From positions 2,356,001 through 2,420,000 of the forward strand of contig NZ_OZ040189.1 in NCBI RefSeq assembly GCF_964048965.1: a stretch of 64,000 nt of DNA. Direction: 5' to 3'. Made by a program: the position numbers and the translations under genes. Positions within the stretch are counted from its first letter, which is position 1. Each line of letters starts with the position of its first letter. The notes under the pieces were generated by a model, which ran no database searches, was not told where the DNA came from, and saw only the letters and a list, made by a program, of their open reading frames with translations. The stretch is from Tenacibaculum sp. 190130A14a (GTDB lineage: Bacteria; Bacteroidota; Bacteroidia; Flavobacteriales; Flavobacteriaceae). Of this stretch, positions 7,487 to 17,241 are shown piece by piece.

Positions 7487-8899
7487 ATGAAGTTTTTTAA
7501 ATCTACCCTCCTTTTATTAATCTCTATTGTTATCTTTTCGTGTAGTAGAGATGAGCTTTCTCCTGAAAATGTACAAGTACAAAGTTTTATATGGAGAGGT
7601 TTAAATGCATATTATTTATGGCAAGGTGAAATTCCTGATTTATCAGACAATAAATTTATTAGTGATCAACAATTATTTAATTATCTATCAGATAAAGGAG
7701 AACCTGCTAATTTTTTCAATTCTCTCTTATATCAAAAAGGAACGATTGATAAATGGTCTTGGATTGTAGATGATTATGTGGCTCTTGAACAAGCTTTTCA
7801 AGGTACTACTCGAACTACTGGTATGGAATTTGGAATTGCTGAATTTAAGTCTGACCCAACAAAGGTATTTGGATATGTACGATATGTTGTAGCAGGAACA
7901 GATGCAGCAAATAAAGGAGTTACAAGAGGTATGATTTTTACAGAGGTAGATGGAACCGAGTTAACCCAACAAAACTATCGTAGTTTATTGTTCTCAAATA
8001 ATAACGCTTATACAATTCATTTAGCCGATTTTAATGCTGGTGATCCAATTACCAATGCAACTACCATAAACCTTACAAAAAGTACCAATACTGAAAATCC
8101 TATTTTGGTGGCAAAAACTTTAGATGAAGGAGGTAAAAAAATAGGTTACCTTATGTATAATGGTTTCATTTCTAATTTTGATATGCAACTTAACCAGGTA
8201 TTTGCACAATTCAAGGCAGATAATATTACTGAGTTAATTGTTGATTTAAGATACAATGGTGGTGGTTCTGTTAATACTGCTACTTATTTAGCCAGTATGA
8301 TTACTGGTCAGTTTAAAGGAGAAATTTTTGCCAAGCAACAATGGAATTCAAAATTCATGAATGCTTTAGCCGATCCTGATAATTTAAATAATAGATTTAC
8401 AGATAAAATTGACTCGCAAAGTATCAATAGTCTTAATCTCACCAATGTATACTTTATTACTACTGATGGATCTGCTTCTGCCTCAGAATTACTTATGAAT
8501 GGATTAGTTCCACATATAACTGTAAAATCTGTAGGTACTAAAACACATGGTAAATATGTTGGTTCTATTACATTGTATGATTCACCTAATTTTTATAATA
8601 AGGTAAATATTAATCCTAACCATAAATGGGCAATGCAACCCATTGTTTTAGAAATTGTTAATAAAGATGGAAACAACGATAAAGATGGTATTGACCCTAC
8701 GGTTGAGTTTCCTGAAGACTATGGTAACCTCGGTATTTTAGGTGATAAAGCAGAACCTCTATTAGCCAGAACACTGCAGTTAATTACTACAGGATCAAGG
8801 GCATTTTCGTTACAAAGAGTTCCTTTTGAATTAAAAACAATTAGCAGTTCGAAAGCAAATAGTCCAACATACAATAATATGTACGTTGAATTAGAATAG
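7487..8899 (+). CDS. S41 family (C-terminal processing type) peptidase lipoprotein
   Basis: A 470-residue serine peptidase with a lipoprotein signal (LLLLISIVIFSC, Cys near residue 19). It has an S41 N-terminal helical domain (FIWRGLNAYYLWQGEIPDL), a degenerate PDZ-like segment around residues 105-190, and the S41 catalytic core. The nucleophile is in GSASASE (Ser about 329), with the general-base Lys in VGTKTHGK about 25 residues later. RYNGGGSVNTA is the conserved substrate-binding strand. The likely location is the outer membrane, periplasmic or surface side. It is divergent from the ECF sigma operon, and terminates at a shared hairpin (8908-8930). The substrate is unknown. Confidence 0.9.
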   Translation: MKFFKSTLLLLISIVIFSCSRDELSPENVQVQSFIWRGLNAYYLWQGEIPDLSDNKFISDQQLFNYLSDKGEPANFFNSLLYQKGTIDKWSWIVDDYVALEQAFQGTTRTTGMEFGIAEFKSDPTKVFGYVRYVVAGTDAANKGVTRGMIFTEVDGTELTQQNYRSLLFSNNNAYTIHLADFNAGDPITNATTINLTKSTNTENPILVAKTLDEGGKKIGYLMYNGFISNFDMQLNQVFAQFKADNITELIVDLRYNGGGSVNTATYLASMITGQFKGEIFAKQQWNSKFMNALADPDNLNNRFTDKIDSQSINSLNLTNVYFITTDGSASASELLMNGLVPHITVKSVGTKTHGKYVGSITLYDSPNFYNKVNINPNHKWAMQPIVLEIVNKDGNNDKDGIDPTVEFPEDYGNLGILGDKAEPLLARTLQLITTGSRAFSLQRVPFELKTISSSKANSPTYNNMYVELE

Positions 8900-8907
8900 A
8901 AATTAAA

Positions 8908-8930
8908 AAATCCAGTATTAAGCTGGATTT
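8908..8930. terminator. Bidirectional intrinsic terminator
   Basis: Arms AAATCCAG (8908-8915) and CTGGATTT (8923-8930), a 7-nt loop, with A- and T-runs on either side. It separates the convergent S41 peptidase (ends 8899) and DUF72 (ends 8935) genes. Confidence 0.85.
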
Positions 8931-8934
8931 TTTT

Positions 8935-9828
8935 TTATAACAAACTCATTTGAGCATTGTTTTCTTCATTTGGTATTTTAAGGTTTACTCCCAGCTCCTT
9001 ATTCAATTTCTTTATAAAATAAGCAGCCAATAACGGCGATTCGACTTCTAAATTTTGGTGAATAAAAAAGTGAATATTATTCAATCCAAGAGTTCTCCAC
9101 TCTTTCAAACGAAGTACCCAATCATCTAATCGTGTATAATCAGAAGGATGATTTGCACCAACATAGCGTACAAAAGCTTCATCATTAGTTAAACGCATAT
9201 GCATCATATCTCTCCTACCCGCTGTATCTACCAATACGTTTGCTATATTATGGTTTTGTAACAAATCTGTAAACTCATTAAAAACAGTAAGATCTTCAAA
9301 CCAATCTGGATGCCGAACTTCAATAGCTAAAGGGATTCCCTTAGGCCAACTAGCCGCAAAGTTTTGCATTCTTTCAAAATTCTTTGCCCCAAAATTAGAA
9401 TGTAACTGTAAAAATATTGTACCCAATTTTTCTTCTAAATTACAAGCAGCATCTAAATAATAATTTACCGAATCTGCAACGTCCTGTAGGCGCTTCCAAT
9501 GACTAATTTCTTGAGTTAACTTTGGGAAAAATTTAAAATTATCTGGAGTCTTTTGTTTCCATTTTGAAAATTGTTCTGCTGGAAATTGACGATAAAAAGT
9601 TGCATTCAACTCGATAGAATTAAACTGTTTCGAATAATACGCCAATTCGTCTTTAGTACCACGTGGGTAAAATCCCTTTAAATCTTGTTTATTCCATTTT
9701 GCACAACCTACAAAAACAGAAGGCTTTTCTTTCTTTTCTATAGATTCTAATAACGTAACCGTACTTGCATTCGTTTCTGGCAAACTAAAATCTATTAACT
9801 CTGGATTTTCTACTTTTCCAAATTTCAT
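8935..9828 (-). CDS. DUF72 (YecE-like) family protein
   Basis: A 297-residue cytoplasmic protein of the DUF72 TIM-barrel-like family. Typical segments are FVGCAKWNKQDLKGFYPRGT, QFNSIELNATFYRQF, FKFFPKLTQEISHWKRL, LGTIFLQLHSNFG and PLAIEVRHPDWF. Biochemical function of the family is not established. Its ATG follows the stop of the patatin gene directly (TAAATG), so the two are one transcription unit. It ends at a shared bidirectional terminator. Confidence 0.9.
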   Translation of the reverse strand: MKFGKVENPELIDFSLPETNASTVTLLESIEKKEKPSVFVGCAKWNKQDLKGFYPRGTKDELAYYSKQFNSIELNATFYRQFPAEQFSKWKQKTPDNFKFFPKLTQEISHWKRLQDVADSVNYYLDAACNLEEKLGTIFLQLHSNFGAKNFERMQNFAASWPKGIPLAIEVRHPDWFEDLTVFNEFTDLLQNHNIANVLVDTAGRRDMMHMRLTNDEAFVRYVGANHPSDYTRLDDWVLRLKEWRTLGLNNIHFFIHQNLEVESPLLAAYFIKKLNKELGVNLKIPNEENNAQMSLL

Positions 9829-10794
9829 TTACGATACTTTTTTAGATTCTTCTAATCCATCTTCAATCTCATCATTAGGCATTAATTCAGGTCTAAAATC
9901 ATTCATTAAATTACCATCTTGATGTTTGGCATGATCAAAACCCTGTTTCCACCATTTGGTCATCATTCTCTTATTAAAAACCAAAGAGTTTGTGGTTAAT
10001 ACCGTTGGTGTATAATATAAATTTAACTGAACATCATTATGTTTAGCAGATAACTTTCCTATAGTCACATTATGACGTTCGACATGCTCTAACATAAAAT
10101 CAAAAACATTCAACATTAATGAAAACGGATTCTTTGCAGGCAATCTATTTATTTGTGTTACTTCTGTTTCCAAAATAATGGCATCAATTTCTTTTGCACC
10201 TCTTAAAATAGCTTCACGAATCGGAATCAAACAACCAAAACCACCATCGGCGTATTGCATATTATTCTTTTCTAACAAACTCATAAAAGGAACATAATTA
10301 CACGAACCCCAAATCCAATCGCAAAAATCATCATATTCACATTCTAAAATAGACTTATACTCTATTTGATTCGCTGTTAAATTAGAAACAGTAACAATTA
10401 CTTCCTTATTATCTTCACGAATCTTTTCATGCATCTTTTGGGTAATATTCTTCTTAATAAGTTTACGCAGATTTTTACTTTCTCCAAACGTTTTACGTCC
10501 GTTAATAAAATTCCATAGTGTATTTCTATGTCGAATCGACACCACTTTTTCTCCATGCACAGTTTTTATACGAAACGGACTGTTACTAAAAATAGAGTGT
10601 TGATTCACATTCGTATACAATTCTTTTAACTCATCAAGCATATGCAAAGCCAAATGAGAAACCATTAAACTTCCAGTAGAGGTACCTAAGTACATGTCGT
10701 AGTCTTTCTTCTTTTCCTTCATCAAATACTCTGCAACACCTCCTGCAAACGCACCTTTACTACCACCTCCAGAAATTACTAATGCTTTTTTCAT
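9829..10794 (-). CDS. Patatin-like phospholipase
   Basis: A 321-residue patatin-fold lipid acyl hydrolase. The oxyanion glycine loop is SGGGSKGAFAGG (residues 8-19), the nucleophile elbow GTSTGS puts Ser at 39, and the catalytic Asp is in YADGGFG near 182. No signal peptide is seen, so a cytoplasmic or membrane-peripheral location is likely. Substrate is unknown; family members cleave phospholipids or neutral lipids. It is directly followed by the DUF72 gene. Confidence 0.9.
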   Translation of the reverse strand: MKKALVISGGGSKGAFAGGVAEYLMKEKKKDYDMYLGTSTGSLMVSHLALHMLDELKELYTNVNQHSIFSNSPFRIKTVHGEKVVSIRHRNTLWNFINGRKTFGESKNLRKLIKKNITQKMHEKIREDNKEVIVTVSNLTANQIEYKSILECEYDDFCDWIWGSCNYVPFMSLLEKNNMQYADGGFGCLIPIREAILRGAKEIDAIILETEVTQINRLPAKNPFSLMLNVFDFMLEHVERHNVTIGKLSAKHNDVQLNLYYTPTVLTTNSLVFNKRMMTKWWKQGFDHAKHQDGNLMNDFRPELMPNDEIEDGLEESKKVS

Positions 10795-10845
10795 CGATTA
10801 TATAATTGATTTATCTATTTTTAGTACTGTAAAAATATCAAAAAA

Positions 10846-11895
10846 ATGACACGTTTCTTACCTATTTTTTTAGTCGTTGTAACTCTTTTTTCTTGCAAAA
10901 AAGAAACAGCATATATTCCTCGAGAAATTAATAGTATTACCATTCAAGAATTTAAAAGAGATAGTTCTAGTATTAGAGCTATTTACGGTGTAAATCCAGA
11001 TACCTTATATTATGCTGGCTCTAAAGGAGATTTAGTTACTACCATTAATGGAGGAAAAACTTGGAATACCATCAAAATCAAGTATCAAGACTCTATTCTT
11101 CCGCATTTTAGAAGTATTGCTTACAGTAAAAATGGACTCTTTACTCTATCTGTAGGAAATCCAGCGCTCTTATATAACATCAACGTTTTTGAAACTCGTA
11201 TAGCTTACAAAGAGGAACATGAAAAAGTATTTTATGATAGTATGAAATTCTTTAATGATGAATTACACGGAATTGCTGTTGGAGATCCTACCGAAGATTG
11301 TCCTTCTATCTTAATTACCATTGATGGCGGAACCATATGGAAAAAACTACCATGTGAAGCTTTGCCTAAATTTGAAGAAGGAGAAGCTTTTTTTGCAGCT
11401 AGTAATACAAATATTGCCATTGTAGACAGTACGGTTTGGATTGCTTCTGGTGGAAAAAGAGCTCGAATTTTAAAATCTACCGACTATGGAAACACTTGGA
11501 AAATTTTTGATACTCCTTTTATTCAAGGAACTGGTCCTCAGGGAATGTATTCAATAGATTTTTATGATGTAAATAATGGAATTGCTGTTGGAGGAAACTA
11601 TTCCGAACCTGAAGATAATTGTGCCAATAAAGCCATTACTGCCGATGGAGGAAAAACTTGGACAATTGTTGCTGATAATGAGACTCCTAATTATAAAAGT
11701 TGCGTACAATATGTACCAGACACCAATGGTAAAGAGATATTTGCAGTTGGTAAAACAGGAATTTCCTTTTCTAATGACGGAGGTTTAACTTGGAAAGATG
11801 TTAGTAAAGAAGGGTATTATAGTATTCAATTTGTAAACAAGAATATAGCTTGGTTATCTGGTCACGAAAAAATAGGAAAACTTATCATACCCTAG
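10846..11895 (+). CDS. BNR/Ycf48-like beta-propeller lipoprotein
   Basis: A 349-residue lipoprotein (signal MTRFLPIFLVVVTLFSC, Cys at about residue 17). The mature part is built of repeated NGGKTW, DGGTIW, YGNTWK, DGGKTWTI and DGGLTWK motifs, the Asp-box (BNR) loops of a beta-propeller related to Ycf48-like photosystem assembly or sialidase-type propellers. No catalytic sialidase residues are evident, so it is probably a binding or scaffold protein anchored to the outer membrane. It is divergent from the patatin gene and 80 nt upstream of the amidohydrolase pair. Confidence 0.8.
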   Translation: MTRFLPIFLVVVTLFSCKKETAYIPREINSITIQEFKRDSSSIRAIYGVNPDTLYYAGSKGDLVTTINGGKTWNTIKIKYQDSILPHFRSIAYSKNGLFTLSVGNPALLYNINVFETRIAYKEEHEKVFYDSMKFFNDELHGIAVGDPTEDCPSILITIDGGTIWKKLPCEALPKFEEGEAFFAASNTNIAIVDSTVWIASGGKRARILKSTDYGNTWKIFDTPFIQGTGPQGMYSIDFYDVNNGIAVGGNYSEPEDNCANKAITADGGKTWTIVADNETPNYKSCVQYVPDTNGKEIFAVGKTGISFSNDGGLTWKDVSKEGYYSIQFVNKNIAWLSGHEKIGKLIIP

Positions 11896-11975
11896 TAAAT
11901 CTTAATCTTTTGTTAAAACCTTAAAGTTTCGTTAATATCCATGTACTTTTATATTCTAATTCAACCTAATTTTCA

Positions 11976-14918
11976 ATGAAAAACAAATTATTACTACTGT
12001 TATTTTTGTGCTGTAGTATACTACAAGCACAGGAATATTTCCCTACAAATACAGGAGTAAAAACGACAAAAAACAATGTTTATGCATTTAAAAATGCAAA
12101 AATTTATGTCACTCCTACAAAAATTATTAAAAAAGGAACCTTACTCGTAAAAGACGGTAAAGTTGTTTCTGTTGGAAAGTCCGTTTCCATTCCAAAAAAT
12201 GCACATACTGTGGATTTAAATGGTAAAACAATTTATCCTTCTTTTGTTGACGTTTATTCATCTTTCGGAATTGAAAAACCAAAGAGACAAAGTGGTTTTG
12301 GTAAACGTCCGCAATACGATGCAACAAGAAAAGGATATTACTGGAATGATCATATTAGACCAGATGTAGATGGTTCTAAGTTATTTAAATTTGATGGTAA
12401 AAAGGCTAAAGAGCTTATCAAACTAGGATTTGGTGCTGTAAATACCAATATGCAAGACGGAATTATGCAAGGAACAGGTGTTTTAGTTGCTCTTAACCCT
12501 CATAGTTCTGACGCTTATAGAGTTTTAGATTCACGTTCTGGAAATTACTTATCTTTTTCGAAAAGTGCAAAATCGCGTCAGAGTTATCCTACCTCTCGTA
12601 TGGGAGCAATGGCTTTACTTCGTCAAACATATTTAGATGCTGATTGGTATGCTAAAGGAAATGCTAAAAACAAGGATTTAGCTTTACAAGCTTTAAATAA
12701 CAATAAAGATTTACCTCAAATTTTTAATGCTGGCGGATATTTAGAAGATATGCGTGCTGATAAAGTTGGTGATGAGTTTGGTATTCAATATACCATTGTT
12801 GGTGGAGGAAATGAATACGAAAGAATAAATGATATCAAAAAGACAAATGCTACCTATATTATTCCTATCAATTTTAGAAAAGCCTATGATGTTTCCAACA
12901 CGTTTTTAACAAACCGAATTGCATTAAGTGATATGCGTTCTTGGAATCAAGAGCCTTCCAATCCAGCAGTTTTAGCAAAAAATAATATTCCTTTTGCTTT
13001 AACTACACATGATCTAAAATCGGCAAAGGATTTTACTGCAAACTTACAGAAAGCTATTTCTTATGGTTTAGATAAAACAAAAGCCTTGGAAGCTTTAACA
13101 ACTGTTCCTGCTAAAATTTTAAAGAACAATAAAATTGGAAACTTAGAAACAGGTAGTTATGCAAACTTCTTAATTACCTCTGGTGATTTATTTGATAAAA
13201 AAACTACAGTTTATGAAAATTGGGTTCAAGGAATGAAAAATGAAATCAACCCAATGAATATCAAAGATATTACTGGTAAGTATACCTTAACAGTGAATGG
13301 TCAGTCATATGATATGACTATTTCAGGTAAAGCCGCTAAGCAAACCGCAGCAATTAAAAAAGGTGATCAAAAAGTAAATTCTAAATTTAACTATGCAAAT
13401 GATTGGGTATCTATTACTCTGAGAGAAGGAGATACTTTTACACGTCTTACAGGGCAAATGTTTGATAAAAACATTCAAGGAACCGCTATTGACACCAATG
13501 GAAATGAATCTAATTGGACAGCAACGTTTGTTTCTAAAGAAGATAAGAAAGACGAGAAAAAGAAGAAAAAGGAAGATACACCAGAAGTAGTTGCTATATC
13601 TTATCCGAATATCGGTTTTGGTAATCACACTAAACCTCAAGCACAAACTTTATTAATTAAAAACGCTACTGTTTGGACTTCTGAAAATGGAGAAATCTTA
13701 ACCAATACAGATGTTTATATTAAAGACGGTAAAATTGCTAATATTGGTAAAAACTTACCTAAAAGAGGTGCTACTGTTATTGATGGAACTGGAAAATATG
13801 TTACTACGGGTATTATTGATGAACACTCACATATTGCTGCTTCTGCAATTAATGAAGCCGGTCATAACTCAACAGCAGAAGTAACTATTGAAGATGTGGT
13901 AGACCCAAATGATATTAATATATATAGAAATTTAGCTGGTGGGGTTACTTCTATTCAAATACTACATGGATCTGCAAACCCAATTGGTGGTCGTTCTGCA
14001 ATTATTAAATTAAAATGGGGAGAGAATGCTGATAACATGATTTATAAGAATACACCTAAATTTATCAAGTTCGCGTTAGGAGAAAATGTTAAGCAATCTA
14101 ACTGGGGTGATTTACAAACCGTACGTTTTCCTCAAACCAGAATGGGAGTTGAACAAGTATACATTGATTACTTCCAAAGAGCCAAAGAATATGATACTAA
14201 AAAGAAAAGTGGTCAACCTTATCGTAAAGATATTGAGCTAGAAACCTTAGCTGAAATTATCAATAAAGAACGTTTTATTTCCTGTCACTCTTATGTACAA
14301 TCTGAAATTAATATGTTAATGAAAGTTGCAGAAAAATTCAACTTTAATATTAATACATTCACTCATATTTTAGAAGGATACAAACTTGCTGATAAAATGA
14401 AAGAGCATGGTGTTGGTGGATCAACATTTGCAGATTGGTGGGCCTATAAATTTGAGGTAAACGATGCTATTCCTTACAATGCTGCCATTATGCATAACCA
14501 AGGGGTAACTGTTGCTATTAATTCAGATGATGCTGAAATGTCTCGTCGTTTAAATCAAGAAGCTGCTAAACTAGTAAAATACGGAGGCTTATCTGAACAA
14601 GATGCTTGGGCAACGGTAACTATTAACCCTGCCAAACTATTACATCTAGATAATAGAACTGGAAGTATTAAAGTTGGTAAAGATGCAGATATTGTTGTTT
14701 GGAATGACAATCCGCTATCTGTATATGCTAAACCTGAAAAAACAATTATAGATGGGGCTATCTATTTCGATATCGAAAAAGATAAATCTAAACGTCAAGC
14801 AATCAAAGCTGAACGCGCTAAATTGATTAACATGATGTTAAAAGAAAAGATCAAAGGAGGTAAAACACAAGCTCCTGTAAAGAAAACTAAAAAGTTATTC
14901 CACTGTGATACTGAATAA
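11976..14918 (+). CDS. Tandem amidohydrolase-fold protein, first domain lacking the HxH motif
   Basis: A 980-residue secreted protein (signal MKNKLLLLLFLCCSILQA) with two amidohydrolase-type halves. In the first (about residues 30-430) the metal-binding HxH after the first strand is replaced by VYSSF near residue 92, so it should not bind metals in the usual way. The second (about 560-960) keeps GIIDEHSHIAA near 614, His residues in RFISCHSY (about 769) and NTFTHIL, and an Asp in AINSDDAEMSRR, as expected for an active enzyme. A linker rich in Lys/Glu (DKKDEKKKKKED) joins them. The natural substrate is unknown. It is followed 19 nt later by a related single-domain gene, probably co-transcribed. 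Confidence 0.85.
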   Translation: MKNKLLLLLFLCCSILQAQEYFPTNTGVKTTKNNVYAFKNAKIYVTPTKIIKKGTLLVKDGKVVSVGKSVSIPKNAHTVDLNGKTIYPSFVDVYSSFGIEKPKRQSGFGKRPQYDATRKGYYWNDHIRPDVDGSKLFKFDGKKAKELIKLGFGAVNTNMQDGIMQGTGVLVALNPHSSDAYRVLDSRSGNYLSFSKSAKSRQSYPTSRMGAMALLRQTYLDADWYAKGNAKNKDLALQALNNNKDLPQIFNAGGYLEDMRADKVGDEFGIQYTIVGGGNEYERINDIKKTNATYIIPINFRKAYDVSNTFLTNRIALSDMRSWNQEPSNPAVLAKNNIPFALTTHDLKSAKDFTANLQKAISYGLDKTKALEALTTVPAKILKNNKIGNLETGSYANFLITSGDLFDKKTTVYENWVQGMKNEINPMNIKDITGKYTLTVNGQSYDMTISGKAAKQTAAIKKGDQKVNSKFNYANDWVSITLREGDTFTRLTGQMFDKNIQGTAIDTNGNESNWTATFVSKEDKKDEKKKKKEDTPEVVAISYPNIGFGNHTKPQAQTLLIKNATVWTSENGEILTNTDVYIKDGKIANIGKNLPKRGATVIDGTGKYVTTGIIDEHSHIAASAINEAGHNSTAEVTIEDVVDPNDINIYRNLAGGVTSIQILHGSANPIGGRSAIIKLKWGENADNMIYKNTPKFIKFALGENVKQSNWGDLQTVRFPQTRMGVEQVYIDYFQRAKEYDTKKKSGQPYRKDIELETLAEIINKERFISCHSYVQSEINMLMKVAEKFNFNINTFTHILEGYKLADKMKEHGVGGSTFADWWAYKFEVNDAIPYNAAIMHNQGVTVAINSDDAEMSRRLNQEAAKLVKYGGLSEQDAWATVTINPAKLLHLDNRTGSIKVGKDADIVVWNDNPLSVYAKPEKTIIDGAIYFDIEKDKSKRQAIKAERAKLINMMLKEKIKGGKTQAPVKKTKKLFHCDTE

Positions 14919-14937
14919 GAATTTAAAGCTACAAAAC

Positions 14938-16236
14938 ATGAAAATTAGAATTATATATAGTTTAGTATGTTTCTTATTCATAGGAAATTTACTAGCACAA
15001 CAAACACCCGCACCTAAACAAACGCAAGATTATTCTATTGAAGGGGCTACTGCTCATTTAGGAAATGGAAACGTCATAGAAAACTCATTAATTATGTTTT
15101 CTAATGGAAAAATAACTTTTGTAGGTAAAGCTGAAATGAGAATTGCGAGAATTGGTAAAATCATTGAAGCCAAAGGAAAACATGTATATCCAGGTTTTAT
15201 TGCAGCAAATACCTCATTAGGTTTAGCTGAAATTGATGCTGTTAGAGCAACTAGAGACTTTGATGAGATAGGTAGTATGTTACCTCATATTAGAAGTATT
15301 ATTGCTTATAACTCTGAAAGTAAAGTTGTAGAGACTATGCGTCCAAACGGAGTATTAATGGCTCAGATTACTCCACGTGGTGGAGTTATTTCAGGAACTT
15401 CATCAGTAGTTCAATTAGATGCTTGGAATTGGGAAGATGCTACTTTGAAAACTGATGACGGAGTTCATATGAATTGGCCTAATGTTTTTGCTAGAGGACG
15501 TTGGTGGATGGGAGAAGACCCTGCTTTAAAACCAAATAAAAACTACCAGAAAAATATTCAAAATATAAAAGACTATTTTAACAACGCTAAAAACTATTTA
15601 GCTGGTGCTAAAACTTCAATGAATCTTCCATATGAAGCTTTAAAGGGTATTTTTAATGGAAATCAAAAACTTTTTGTTCATGTAAATGGACCAAAAGGCA
15701 TTACAGATGCTGTCAAGACTTTAAAAGAATATGGTGTTAAAAATATTGTTATTGTTCGTGGTCGTGGTGCCGAAAAAGTTGCTGATCTTTTAAAAACATA
15801 TAATGTCCCTGTAATCTTAGAAAGAGCGCACCGATTACCAGGTGATGAAGATCAAGATTATGATTTACCATTCCGTTCAGCCAAAATATTAACTGATGCT
15901 GGAATTTTAGTTGGCTTAGGTATGGAAGGTGATATGGAACGCATGAGTACTCGTAATTTACCTTTTTATGCAGGAACTTATGCTGCATATGGTTTAGGTA
16001 AAGAAAAAGCACTGCAATTAATAACGCAAAACAATGCTAAAATATTAGGTATAGATAATTTAGCAGGAACTCTAGAAGTTGGAAAAGATGCTACTTTATT
16101 CATTTCAGAGGGAGATGCATTAGATATGCGTACAAATATTTTAATAGAAGCATTTATTCAAGGGAGAAAAATTAGTCTAGAATCCCATCAAACAAAACTT
16201 TGGAAACGTTATTCTAAGAAATACAAAAATCAATAA
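14938..16236 (+). CDS. Amidohydrolase-fold secreted protein without HxH motif
   Basis: A 432-residue secreted protein. I chose the ATG at 14938 because it gives a clean signal peptide (MKIRIIYSLVCFLFIGNLLA) and follows the upstream stop by 19 nt. The N-terminal strand motif normally carrying HxH reads YPGFIAANTSLGL, with no histidines, and later metal ligands are also poor. The protein is homologous in layout to the first half of the preceding 980-residue protein, suggesting duplication. It may be a non-catalytic partner or use another mechanism. A good terminator follows. Confidence 0.8.
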   Translation: MKIRIIYSLVCFLFIGNLLAQQTPAPKQTQDYSIEGATAHLGNGNVIENSLIMFSNGKITFVGKAEMRIARIGKIIEAKGKHVYPGFIAANTSLGLAEIDAVRATRDFDEIGSMLPHIRSIIAYNSESKVVETMRPNGVLMAQITPRGGVISGTSSVVQLDAWNWEDATLKTDDGVHMNWPNVFARGRWWMGEDPALKPNKNYQKNIQNIKDYFNNAKNYLAGAKTSMNLPYEALKGIFNGNQKLFVHVNGPKGITDAVKTLKEYGVKNIVIVRGRGAEKVADLLKTYNVPVILERAHRLPGDEDQDYDLPFRSAKILTDAGILVGLGMEGDMERMSTRNLPFYAGTYAAYGLGKEKALQLITQNNAKILGIDNLAGTLEVGKDATLFISEGDALDMRTNILIEAFIQGRKISLESHQTKLWKRYSKKYKNQ

Positions 16237-16242
16237 AAAAAG

Positions 16243-16270
16243 AGCTCGGTTCACCCCCGAGCTTTTTTTA
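16243..16270 (+). terminator. Intrinsic terminator after the amidohydrolase genes
   Basis: Arms AGCTCGG (16243-16249) and CCGAGCT (16257-16263) with a 7-nt loop, followed by a run of T. Located just past the stop at 16236. Confidence 0.88.
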
Positions 16271-16366
16271 TATACAAAAATTACCCCCTATTATAATTTC
16301 TGTATACCTGCAATTGCTTTGCAAATATTTGTAATTATTGTGCTACATAAAATCCCTAAGAATAGG

Positions 16367-16374
16367 TATTTTTG
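16367..16374 (+). promoter_or_regulatory. -7 box immediately upstream of a SpoU methyltransferase gene
   Basis: TATTTTTG is a perfect TAnnTTTG box ending 5 nt before the ATG at 16380. If used, transcription would begin at or next to the start codon (leaderless mRNA). The nearest TTG (16338-16340) is 26 nt upstream, longer than usual. Confidence 0.45.
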
Positions 16375-16379
16375 CACTT

Positions 16380-17177
16380 ATGAAACAAATCAGCAGTATT
16401 CAAAACCCATATATCAAAGAGCTTGTTAAACTTCAAGAAAAATCAAGAGAGCGAAAGAAAAAAGGCTTATTTATAGTTGAAGGTCAACGAGAGATTTCTT
16501 TAGTTATTAAAGGAAATTACACTATTGAAAGTTTATTGATACTGCCTGAATTAGTTTCTAAAGAATTTATACAAAGTACTGAAATTGAACCTACTCAACT
16601 TATAGAGATTACTAAAGAGGTGTATCAAAAACTTGCATATAGAGATTCTACCGAAGGAGTTATTGCAGTAGCTAGAGCGAAACAATTATCTGTAGATAAC
16701 ATTCGGTTTGACAATCCAAATCCTTTAATATTAGTAATGGAAGGGATTGAAAAACCAGGAAATGTTGGTGCTATGCTTCGAACGGCAGATGCTGCTAAAG
16801 TTGATGCAGTTTTTATTGCAAATCCAAAATCAGATTTGTTTAATCCAAATATTATAAGATCAAGTGTTGGGTGTGTATTCACCAATCAAATAGCAATAGG
16901 AACTTCTGAAGAGGTTATCGGATTTTTACAAAAGCAACATATTAATATTTATAGTGCTACCTTACAGAATTCGAATGAATATCATAAAAATGATTATCGT
17001 AAGGCAACTGCTTTAGTGGTAGGTACAGAAGCTACAGGGCTCACGCAAGTATGGCGAGATGCTGCTACACAAAATATAAACATTCCTATGCAAGGTGAAA
17101 TAGACTCTATGAATGTTTCTGTTGCAGCTGCAATTTTAACCTTTGAAGCTAAACGACAACGGGCATTTACATTGTAA
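16380..17177 (+). CDS. SpoU/TrmH-family RNA 2'-O-methyltransferase
   Basis: A 265-residue SPOUT-class methyltransferase that should use S-adenosylmethionine to 2'-O-methylate rRNA or tRNA. The N-terminal substrate-binding domain (NPYIKELVKLQEKSRERKKK, GLFIVEGQREI) resembles the RlmB/TsnR-type L30e domain. The C-terminal knot carries motif 1 (EGIEKPGNVGAMLRTADAA), motif 2 (VVGTEATGL) and motif 3 (IPMQGEIDSMNVSVAAAI). The target nucleotide cannot be read from sequence. I took the ATG at 16380; an upstream in-frame start at 16338 would lie above the promoter-like box. It ends at a strong bidirectional terminator. Confidence 0.9.
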   Translation: MKQISSIQNPYIKELVKLQEKSRERKKKGLFIVEGQREISLVIKGNYTIESLLILPELVSKEFIQSTEIEPTQLIEITKEVYQKLAYRDSTEGVIAVARAKQLSVDNIRFDNPNPLILVMEGIEKPGNVGAMLRTADAAKVDAVFIANPKSDLFNPNIIRSSVGCVFTNQIAIGTSEEVIGFLQKQHINIYSATLQNSNEYHKNDYRKATALVVGTEATGLTQVWRDAATQNINIPMQGEIDSMNVSVAAAILTFEAKRQRAFTL

Positions 17178-17190
17178 AAAATAAACTAAA

Positions 17191-17222
17191 AAAGGGAACT
17201 ATATCTAGTTCCCTTTTTTAGT
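17191..17222. terminator. Bidirectional intrinsic terminator
   Basis: Perfect arms AAAGGGAACTA (17191-17201) and TAGTTCCCTTT (17206-17216) with a 4-nt loop and flanking A/T runs, between the convergent methyltransferase and the small secreted-protein gene. Confidence 0.9.
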
Positions 17223-17241
17223 TTTTATTAGTATTCAATTC

